From: Agrostemma githago
Lineage: Eukaryota > Streptophyta > Magnoliopsida > Caryophyllales > Caryophyllaceae
Direction of reading: 5' to 3'
Length of the DNA: 64,000 nucleotides
NCBI GenBank assembly: GCA_958450325.1
Contig: OY288257.1
Span: 33,932,771-33,996,770 of the forward strand
Shown: piece after piece, positions 50,841 to 59,742 of the stretch
Layout: the number at the start of each line of letters is the position of its first letter
Position numbering within the stretch: the stretch's first letter is position 1
Program-made: the position numbers and the translations under genes
The notes under the pieces: generated by a model
What the model saw: only the letters and a program-made list of their open reading frames with translations
The model's database searches: none
What the model was told of the DNA's origin: nothing

Positions 50841-51075
50841 GAGGGGGTATAAAGTGGTTGGGTGGGCTCACAAGACAAAGAAGAGGCAAAAAGGGAAGCA
50901 GGGGACCATCCCGGTCGGGATGGATGGTCCCGGTCGGGATGACATGTCCTTCCCGGCCGGGAAGCTCCTATCCCGGTCGGGATCATGCTCCAGAAAGCTC
51001 AAATCCTTGCACCCTCATCCCGATCGGGATGGCTCCTTCCCGGTCGGGATGCTCTCCTCCCGCCCGGAAGGAGTC
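50841..51075 (-). promoter_or_regulatory. Internal promoter-like module of LARD-A
   Basis: A palindrome cluster TCCCGRYCGGGA (50905-51075) and a TATA-like CTTTATACCCCC at 50844-50855 on the minus strand. It corresponds in position and order to 45637-45870 in LARD-B. Confidence 0.4.
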
Positions 51076-51409
51076 TTCCAACTCTCCACAACCCCAAAAG
51101 CTCATCCAAAGCTTCAAAAACCGACTCCCTAACTCAAAATCCAAGCTCTATCAATAGCCATTCTTCTCTAGGAATCACCTTCACTTCACACCTATCACAA
51201 TAAACTCAAATACAACATCAAATTCCCTCCCTCACATCGCTCATCAACAATCCAAATAACAAGAATATCACAAAACAAAGAGTTCTAGGAACAAAATCAC
51301 AATAAACACAATTACAAACACAAAACTAAAGAGAAGAGAGGTAGGGGAATGTACAACATGACGGTTCTTAAGGAACTCCGTCAAACCTAGGATGGTGGAC
51401 TCTTCATTC

Positions 51410-52759
51410 CTAACTATAGCGTTCAAGGGCTCGGAGGAGCAAGTCAAACGCACGAGCCACATCAAAATGAGGGCTCAAGCAAACGAGCCAAGCTAACCTC
51501 CACGGCCCCCTAGGTGGAGGCAAGAAGTAGGAATCCCAAGACCCAACGTCATCATTCATGTTGTCTCCGGGCTCTATCCATCCTACGAGCTTTACCGACC
51601 TCTTCCTCCCTAAGCATCGTCTCCGATCACTAGCAAGCTTCAAGTCTTCATCATGAGGCACAAAAAACGGCTTTGGCCTCATCTCCTTGTTGCACACCCC
51701 CACACTTTCCTCAAGTTGTGGTTCCCCATCTTCATCACTTGTCCCCACATCATCTTGGAGGAGAGGATTGAAACTTCTACCGGCGGTTTCAATCTCTCCC
51801 AAACCATTGCTTGGTTTACTTACAAGGGGCTCTTGATGCTTATCCACATTCTCGGACGTGGGCAACTTGGGCTCATCAATTTCACCCAACAACTTCACAA
51901 AGTCCACCAAATCATCCAACTCACTATCCTCCTCCAATTCTTCACCAACGATGCCTTCACCAAGAGCCATATCCTCATTCGTCTCTTTTTGGGTAGACGA
52001 TTGAGGTTCTTCAAAGCAAGTTTCACTTCCAAAAGGGACTACATCGGCGGCTTCGTGATTAGGTTGCTCCCTTTTCTCAAGTGGGCACCCTTCCTCTAAT
52101 TGTGACGTTCGGGATAAAAACATTACGGTTTGAACCGATAATGCATTTAATCGAGCATCCCTCGCCTCGTTTTCCCTTTGATATTGGGCCATGAATACAT
52201 CTTGATCTTTTTGCATTTGAATGGCCATTTCTTGGTTGCTCCTTTGTAATTGAAGAATCGATTGATAAAACTCCAAGTTTGACAATTGGTGGTCGTTGGG
52301 GTCTTGTAACGCTCCTTGAAAATCTTGATGATGCCCAAGGAGTGGGGCATCATATTGTGGATAGTGAGGTTGAGGTGATTGGTAGTATTGTGGGTTATGG
52401 GGTTCATATTGTGGTTAGGGTGGAGGGTAATGTGGTGGGTTTTGGGGAAATTGGCTTCCATACGGTGAATCATGATTAAACATGGTGGGTTCGCATTCAT
52501 AGCTTGAGTAATAGTCACCATGATCATAGGATTGATAAGCGTTCACTTGTTGGTAGCCGTTTCCATATCCTTGAAGCTCATACCCACAAGTGTCTTGATT
52601 ACCCCAAGAAGCTTGGTAGTGGTAGGGGGACGTCATGTCATACCCTTGGTTCATAGAGGGAGAGGAGTAGCTCATATCGGCTCCCGAGTGTGGGGAGTTT
52701 AGATCAAACCTCATGCTTGCTCGAAAATCGCGGCTCGTACCCGGTTGAGGACTTCTCAA
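51410..52759 (-). pseudogene. LARD-A ORF, same protein as LARD-B, one nonsense codon
   Basis: The frame is open from 52759 to 51410 (450 codons) except for TAA at 52415-52417. LARD-B has CAA at that site, in the PPPQPQYEP stretch. Frames before and after the stop are the same, so this is a single C-to-T nonsense change and not a frameshift. The Tyr/Gln/Pro-rich start, coiled coil, acidic middle and RRCLGRKRSVKLVGWIEPGD end are all conserved, although many positions differ from LARD-B. Confidence 0.75.
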
Positions 52760-52994
52760 TCTAGCAACCGTCCGTTAAAGCGGCTCTAAGTTGCAAGAAG
52801 AAGATGGTCACCACCTCTAAGCACAAACTGTAGACTAAGAGCAAACGTGAGAAGCCTAGTGCTTTTTGGGCACTAGACAAGAGAGAAATAAACCTCACAC
52901 ACACAAGAAGCAAAGGAACAAAAAGAAAAAAGAAAAACACAAAAACAAAAGACAAAGTCAAGTAACTAGGAAAACAAAGTCTAAACTAGCACCG

Positions 52995-53012
52995 TCCCCG
53001 GCAACGGCGCCA
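52995..53012 (-). other. Primer-binding site (tRNA-Asp) of LARD-A
   Basis: The minus strand reads TGGCGCCGTTGCCGGGGA, a perfect complement to the 3' end of plant tRNA-Asp, three bases inside the 5' LTR. Confidence 0.9.
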
Positions 53013-53015
53013 AAT

Positions 53016-54681
53016 TGATGGTAAGGGATTTGCCGTGGATCCCCACCGATCAATAAATAACCGGCTATTCCTAACGGTAGCTAGGGCAAGTCGGGTCGAA
53101 TCCATGGGGATGGTAAGAGGCGTCTAGACTAAGGTCGCCCAAATACGAGACTCGGTCAACGAACTAAGCTAATCTAGAATGATAGAAAGGGGAGAAGGCT
53201 AAGACTACGACTAAGGTGACGGAGAAAACAAGTAAGGAAAAGGGCTAGGATTAGGTCGGGTTCAAGGGGTTATGGAATGGTCAAGGAGGAGCTAAGGTGA
53301 AGGGGGTAGTCGGGTTATCTAGGTGTAGTCCGGGCTCTCGCTACGTAGACCGACCTAGAGGTTCCTCCTAGAACCCATCTTGGCGACACACTTGACAAAC
53401 GGGGTTCCTAGCGTGCTATCGTGGCCTAGGTCGCATCCGGGCTCTCGCTACGTAGACCGACCTAGGGGTCGTCCTCACCAGGCTCTCGCTACGTAGTGAG
53501 GGAACCAAACCCACAAGCAAACTATCACTCACAAGAGAAAAGGCAAGAAAAACAAGCATATGCATCTACATGTCATTCAAGCATTTCAACAAACATGTAC
53601 CATGCATTAAACTAAGAGGAAACCCAAAAATTCCACCAACATCTCTAACAAACCCTTAATCACCCATTAAACACCCAAATCACCCTACTAACCCTAGCAA
53701 GAGTCTACTCAAACATATCTGAAGAAAAAACTAACAAGAACAAGATAAACTAACTCAAACAACAAAACATACATAAAGAAACTAGTGAAAACAATGGGCA
53801 ATAAACATAACAATGAACAAAGATTGAAACTTGGATGAATAAACAAGATTAAGAGAAGGGAAAAGAAGATTATACCTACTAAAAAGATGAAAGGAAGATT
53901 AAAACTTGCATTAATAAGAAAAACCCAAAACAATCAACCAAGGTTGTCAATCTTGGATGGATCTTGAAGAATTCCCTTAATACAAGTACTAAACTAAGAT
54001 TAACGACTAATTAACGACTAATATACACTAATCTATGCTAATCTATGCTAAAGTAGTCTAGGGTTTAGTGGGTAATGAAGAACATGTCTTAAGAATACAA
54101 GAGGAAGGGTAATTATATGGTTACAAGAGTGGAGGAGGATGAATTAAATGAATGCGTGTTGCAGCCCCACGGTCTCGACCGGGACGAGCAATAACACAGT
54201 CTGGTGTTATTGATAACACAGCGCGGTGTTATGCTTGATCCCGACCGGGACGGGCTGGTCCCGACCGGGACGGACCCAGGTCAGTAGCTTCGCTAAATAG
54301 ACACCTCATCCCGGACGGGTTGAGGCCATCCCGACCGGGATGGGCCTTGTAGGCCACAAATAAGCTCTTTTTGGTCCCTCCTTGCTTCTCATGGGTTTCT
54401 CATCGATTCTCGGGAATCGGGATCTGGTCTAAGAGGCTCGGGATTGGGTTCCGAGGTCTTGAGATCGAATCCAAGGCATCGAGTGATCGTTCCTTCACTT
54501 CGTTGGCTCCAAAAAGTGTATGTATCGAGTCGGATTTGCTCCAACTCTTCACAAATGGTCTCGGGAACCTGAAACGAACTAAAGGAAGCATAAGTAGCCC
54601 ATAAACCGCTCCCAAGGAGCGATTCCACAAGGAAAATGGGACCAAAGACAGTAAAATAGGCGCTACAATCTACACTTATCA
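53016..54681 (-). repeat. LARD-A 5' LTR
   Basis: 1666 bp. The palindrome cluster (54170-54345) has two tandem 'cccgaccgggacgggctggt' units against three in the 3' LTR. The TATA context near 54112 is 'ccatataattaccc', one change from the other copy's TATAAATA, so this promoter may be weakened. Confidence 0.9.
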
Positions 54682-56271
54682 ATCAACCGGTACCCTAAAA
54701 TCGTCATATAAACACTGACGAACCAGCCGCTCGCCCGGATACCAAACTGGGCGAAACAACGCAGGAAGAAGCATCCTCCTATAACTCCGAGGCCTCAACT
54801 CCGCAGTCACATACCCGGGCACGCCCTCATAGTCAGCCCAAGGGCGCGCCGCAAACTACACAAATAGAACCAACATCCTAATAAATCCCAAACCTTGGGG
54901 GCTATTGAACAAAATAGGCTATAAGAAGAAAACTTACATCCTCGATACCTAACTTGTTAACCAGCGCATTCTCCGTCGGGTAGTGGCTAATTGTGCTCTT
55001 AGGCTGAGCCAGCCTCCACTCGATTCCCACCGGAAATCTCTTCGGGTGCACCTGCACCGTCTTAGGTGCCAAACACGGGAAATAGGAATAGATCCAAGTC
55101 TGTAAACTCCCGAAACAACTTTAGCAAAACCAAGCCAAAAACAAGTAGAACTTGAAATACAAAAGCAAAAAGAGCAACTAACCTCCAGTATAAGGCCCGG
55201 ACCCACAATGGGCATAGCTGAGGCCGACTCTATCACCAACGACCTCACCATGACTTGCAGGCAACGAGTCATCTCCGCGAAAGCCGCGGTCACCCAATCA
55301 TAATGTCCCAGCTGAGTGAGATCAGCTAGGAAAGGCAAAATCCAAGTACTAAACCTCTCGCCTTTATCCGAGAAGTGGGTCGACCCTAGGAAATACCACA
55401 ACCACAACCGGGCATCCTGCTCCGTCGTGTTGGGTTCTCGACCCTCTAACACCGCCACTCGCTCGAAGTGATCGGTGATATACAAACTCACCAAAGCATG
55501 AGGCGCACTATATGCCTCAGGCGGTAAGCAATCTCCGATGAGGCCCCGCACCTCATCACTATCTAGACAAGGGCCTTCGACGGCCCACCTAATCCTATCC
55601 GGACCCCAAGGCAGACCGCTAATCATCCCAAAATCCTCTAGGGTCATCCCGACCTCCCCAAAAGCCATGTGGAAGGTCGAGGTAGTATCATGAAAGCGAT
55701 CTATCATCGCCCTAATCACCATAAGGTTGCATTTAGTTTTGCAATCCACCAATCTAACCCACTGCCCGACCACGGGACCTAGGGCGGTCCTCGCAATAAT
55801 CCCCTTTACTGTGGGGGTCAACTTCTGAAAATAGATGTCAAGACATGTAGTAAAACCCGAGAAAGTCCTCATCGGACCGGGGGACTGCAAACCCAAAACA
55901 ACACGAATAGGACACTCATCAGGCCCTGCACAATGCGGTTAGAAATGTAAAGGTCAAGATGAAACATCAGCTGATGACCATCCCAGTCTCGAGCCCAATC
56001 GGGGTCTTCGTAAACAACCTCCTCATCCTATGGTACAGGAACCGGGACATGAACCCTCCTAGCCACCATCTCTGGAAGCTTGCGCTTCTTCACTCTATCA
56101 AAATCAGCCTCGTTAATAGTCTCGGGATCACGACGCTGGGACGAGATACTCCGATGTCTCCTGCGAATGCCTCAGGGAGTCTGTGAACTCGCCCCAACAA
56201 CCTCCTCACTAGCACTAGCACTATCACCAACCGAGGAAGTTCCCTCGGGACGCTCAGTATCACCTGTAGCT

Positions 56272-57420
56272 GTAAAATCAAACACAAAATCAAAAAACAT
56301 AACCCTAGTCAGGCTAAATCAGCTTAAACAAGTCAAAATAAGGTAAAAATTTCAGATAAGAATATCAAAATTCCGAAGAGGCCGCTAGCACGCATTTTTG
56401 ATCCCGGTCACAATGGAAGTGGTTTCGGGAAAATCCGGCATCATTATGACATCTTTTAGTCCATCTTAAGACACACAAAACCTTACGGAAGGTCCTAAAG
56501 GTCATCCTAGCCCATAAGAATCGACAAGAAAGCTACCAACATCCTCATAAACACTATTTGAACAAAATTACGCAAAATAATCACGAGAATAATCGGGAAA
56601 CGGTGGAGCCATTATCCCACCTCGAACATCCTTATCAAGCTTATAAGTTATAACTACTTTAACAAGCTCTAATCAACCCCAATTTAACAATGGGACTAAA
56701 CACAAACATCGAAACTTAGTGAATAAAAAACACCCAAATCGATTTTCTAGGGTTTTCAACAAAACCAACTCATAATCAATCAAATCAAGCAAAACCGACA
56801 TTAAACAAGTAAAGAACACTAACCCGGAGTCGACATTGTCGTAAATAGCGGAAATCGAAACGAAATTTGGCAAGAAAAGTCGAGAAGTCGAGTGTGGGGC
56901 GAAAGGGGAGACGCGTTCGAATTGTTTGAAATGAAACGATCGCCCCAATTTTCGATTACTTAAACAGACCCGATCCGCAAAAACCCGACCGCCCCATATG
57001 ACGCGCCTGAGTCCTGGCTCGCTGGGGGCTAGGCGCCTGAAGACTAGGCCGCAGACAGACGCGCGCCTAAATGGTCCAGTACAGACTAAAACAAAGCAAA
57101 CAAACTCAAAATTCGACACACATAAAACGTGCAACCTTTAAAACAAACAAAATCACAATGAGTGGAATAATTACTAATCGACGTCAATAATACACTCTCG
57201 ATAATGAAACAAACATGCGAACCGCACTTAACCTAAACGCTGCACCCGAACGCATAATAAGGCAATTCGGACTAAACTAAGCTAAACAAACTCTAAGCAA
57301 ACTCTGAACAAACTCAAATACACAACAAACTCAACCGCATAAGCAAACCGAAACAAAAGCAAGAACAAACTGGAACAAGACAAACCTACAGAACAAACAT
57401 TTAACTAAAAACCAATAAAC
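56272..57420. other. Tat-like interior upstream of the antisense PMD gene
   Basis: No convincing coding region on either strand; the 153-codon minus ORF at 56673-57134 has no recognisable domain. On the minus strand this would hold the promoter and leader of the PMD gene, and on the plus strand it is the start of the 3' untranslated region. Confidence 0.45.
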
Positions 57421-57430
57421 AAACAACGAT

Positions 57431-58115
57431 TTTGCCCGAGGGTCAGAGTTATCCCGGAGGTACATCATTTTGCCCGAGGGTCAGAGTTATCCCGAAGGCA
57501 CAGCAATTTCGCCCGAGGGTCAGAGTTATCCCGGATGCACAACAATTTTGCCTGAGGGTCAGAGTTATCCCGGAGGCACAACAAGTTTTCCCGAGGGATC
57601 TAAGATCCCGGAGGCACAGCAAACAACAATTTTGACAGAGGGTCAGAGTTATCCCGGAGGCACAACAATTTTGCCCGAGGGTCAGAGTTATCCCGGAGGC
57701 ACAGCAATTTTGCTTAAGGGATCTAAGATCCCGGAGGCACAACAACAACAATTTTGCCCGAGGGTCAGAGTTATCCTGGAGGCACAGCAATTTTGCCCGA
57801 GGGTCAGAGTTATCCCGGAGGCACAACAATTTTGCCCGAGGGTCAGAGTTATCCCGGAGGCATAACAATTTTGCCCAAGGGATCTAAGATCCCGGAGGCA
57901 CAGTAACAGCAATTTTGCCCGAGGGTCAGAGTTATCCCGGAGGCACAACAATTTTGCCCAAAGGATCTAAGATCCCGGAGGCACAGCAACAGCAATTTTG
58001 CCCAAGGGTCAGAGTTATCCCGGAGGCACAACAATTTTGCCCGAAGGTATGAGTTATCCCGCAGGCACGGCAATTTTGCCCGAGGGATCTAGGATCCCGG
58101 AGGCGCAGCAACAAC
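57431..58115 (+). repeat. 38-39-bp tandem array in the Tat-like 3' region
   Basis: About 17 units of two types. The long type reads 'gcccgagggtcagagttatc' then 'ccggaggcac'. The short type replaces the middle with a perfect palindrome, 'gggatctaagatccc'. The order is four long, short, two long, short, three long, short, long, short, two long, short. Near-multiples of three make ORFs on both strands, which are not genes. Tandem arrays just before the 3' LTR are a known Tat/Retand feature. Confidence 0.92.
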
Positions 58116-58118
58116 ATT

Positions 58119-58360
58119 TTTGTCCTAGGGGTCAGAGCATCCCCGAAGTCAGTCGCTCAAGTGGAGACTGACGCCCTCGAGTAATTAATCGCAATTTATT
58201 TTGTCTTAGGGGTCAGAGCATCCCCGAAGACAGTCGCTCGAGTGGAGACTGACGCCCTCGAGTAATTAATCGCAATTTATTTTGTCTTAGGGGTTAGAGC
58301 ATCCCCAAAGACAGTTGTTCGAGTAGAGACTAACCCCCTCGAACGTTTTATGTCATTAAG
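58119..58360 (+). repeat. 81-bp tandem repeat, three copies
   Basis: Units start 'tgtcctaggggtcagagcat' at 58121, with relatives at 58202 and 58283. Each contains 'gctcgagtggagactgacgc' and 'cctcgagtaattaatcgc'. The third copy is more diverged. The 'ggtcagagcatcccc' core resembles the neighbouring 39-bp unit, so the two arrays are probably related. Confidence 0.88.
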
Positions 58361-58698
58361 GGTTCACAAGCATCCCAAAAATGTTTGTTCAAACAAAGGC
58401 CAATATATTTACGCCTAACACACGAAAGCGCTTAAAATTAAACAAAACCTTTTAAATAAACTGAAGAAGACAAAGCGCGCGCGCACAAAGAATCAACAAC
58501 AAGATGACAAGCAACGGCCCGGGCTCAAGCAAGCAACCGCAAGCGAAGACGTCAGGTATGACTTCTAAGCCTTGGCTGGCGAGCCTCAATAAGTAGTCCA
58601 ATGGACTTAAAACGACCTGACCGGACAGCCACCAGGTCGTAATCTTCGATTGACCTGGGCGGCTATACTTTGACTTTCGCCTTGTCCAAGCCTCGGTC

Positions 58699-58713
58699 AA
58701 AGTGGGGGGCTTC
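58699..58713 (+). other. Polypurine tract of the Tat-like element
   Basis: Reads 'aaagtggggggcttc' directly before TGTAGACACCC of the 3' LTR. It fixes the plus orientation of the element. Confidence 0.8.
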
Positions 58714-59742
58714 TGTAGACACCCAGATTTGGACCTGGTCGCTGCAGAGGTGCCCAACAAACACCCGATGACGATAGGACTGCAACGCGACGCGGGTTCG
58801 CGAAGTTTTAGGTAATTCTTCTATAGAGCGGATCAAATAAATTACTCGGACAAATTGAAGTAACATGATGGCAGCCTTAGTCGTGTCATTACGGTCTCAT
58901 AGACACTAATTAGAGTCAATTCTGACACCGGGGCCTCGAGTCGGCCCCGAAACTCGAGCCGAGTCAACACCGCGCCAAGTGAACCTCGAGATGCACACCC
59001 GAGGCCCACCAAGTTCACGGCGCTAGGTCAAGGAAGGGGGAACCTTAACCCCCAAGATACATATTGTACACCCATCCCACGGTTTTGGGAAGTATCAAAA
59101 TCGTATCCTCAAAACTCCAACCGCCCCACTTCACACGCCTTGGTCTCCCCACGCCTAAGCCCAGGCGCCAATATGGGCTATGAGGGCCGAAAACACCTAT
59201 AAATACCCCCCTTCACGCCCTCATTTCCATACATCTCATTCTTCTCTTCCCCCTCTAAACTCTCGCTAAGGGCTCGCACTCCGACACCCGAGGCAAACGA
59301 TCCACTCGATCGTAGTTCCGATAAAAAAGCGACATCGATGCTACTCCTCACCTTCGAGCACCCCACTCGATACCGAGGTGCCTGTGTTCGACTAGCCCAA
59401 GTTTAGTAGCGAAGCTCTGCCGGATTAGCCGCAGAACCGGTCCATAGTAACGAAGCTCTACCAGAGTAGCCGCATGAAGAGTCAAACGGTAACAGAGCTC
59501 TGTCGGAGTGACTGGTCAAGCTAGGAGGATCCGCCTGTTGATCGAGTCGTCATTAGGTTGCCATCTAAACAAAAATTTCCATATTCGTACTTTCTTTTAT
59601 TATGCACTACGATAACACTAGATGTGGGCACTAGGCCCACAAACATCTACTAAAATACGTAGCGTCTCAACTTCAACCACAAACACTAAAACACACTAAA
59701 TAGACCCGAGTAATTCTGAGATCCGTTCTCAAGTTATCTATG
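58714..59742 (+). repeat. 3' LTR of the Tat-like element (truncated)
   Basis: Aligns closely with 30599-31680, including the TATA box at 59198-59205. Differences include a deletion of about 26 bp around 59160-59165 (where the 5' copy has 'cgcccgagtcttggcg') and a shorter C run. It stops at 'tatctatg', where the second Tat-like LTR begins; the 5' copy continues with 'catcgtgtcccg'. Confidence 0.88.

Larger units (their letters stand above)
38760..54681 (-). mobile_element. LARD-A: complete non-autonomous LTR retrotransposon
   Basis: LTRs 38760-40431 and 53016-54681 start TGATGGTAAGG and end ACACTTATCA. Both sides carry the 5-bp duplication ATCAA (38755-38759 and 54682-54686). The tRNA-Asp primer-binding site beside the right LTR and the polypurine tract beside the left LTR fix the minus orientation. 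Without LARD-B the element is about 8.0 kb. It has a gag-like ORF with one stop and no pol, so it is a large retrotransposon derivative. It sits inside a PMD exon. Confidence 0.92.
37754..56271 (-). pseudogene. Antisense plant-mobile-domain (PMD) gene, split by LARD-A
   Basis: Minus-strand exons, 5' to 3': 56271 to about 55926, about 55881-55193, 55099-54938, 54855 into 38614 (interrupted by LARD-A), 38528-38383, 38301-38206, 38134-37754. The PMD core is plain: residues such as FHMAFGEVGMTLEDFGMISG followed by LPWG, and WIYSYFPCLAPK in the next exon, match the plant mobile domain also found in MAIN/MAIL proteins. The last exon is a coiled coil (ELEAREVESQRLLRSRSDEI) with an EAEAEAEA run and an acidic tail. 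Exon 1 has two in-frame stops (TGA at 56172-56174, TAG at 56028-56030). The frame flows across the LARD insertion point, so the exon was open when LARD-A landed. Tat-lineage elements are known to carry extra, sometimes antisense, ORFs. Its role in the element is unknown. Confidence 0.78.
30599..59742 (+). mobile_element. Tat/Ogre-like element, non-autonomous, heavily interrupted
   Basis: Matching LTRs start with TGTAGACACCCAGATTTGG at 30599 and 58714; the second is preceded by a polypurine tract (58699-58713, 'agtggggggcttc'), which puts the element on the plus strand. The LTRs align closely over about 1 kb. The interior holds an antisense PMD gene and two 3' tandem-repeat arrays, both known features of the Tat/Ogre/Retand lineage. 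No gag-pol is left. LARD-C occupies the 5' side, LARD-A (with LARD-B) splits the PMD gene, and a second Tat-like element cuts the 3' LTR at 59743. Confidence 0.72.

Noticed and set aside
57431..58115. Regular direct repeats resembling a CRISPR array
   Set aside because: The units are contiguous with no unique spacers, lie beside a plant LTR and have no cas genes. This is a retrotransposon minisatellite.
57432..58117. ORFs of 60-139 codons on both strands
   Set aside because: They are translations of the 39-bp repeat, whose length is near a multiple of three. The same 13-residue unit appears on each strand and there is no independent coding signal.
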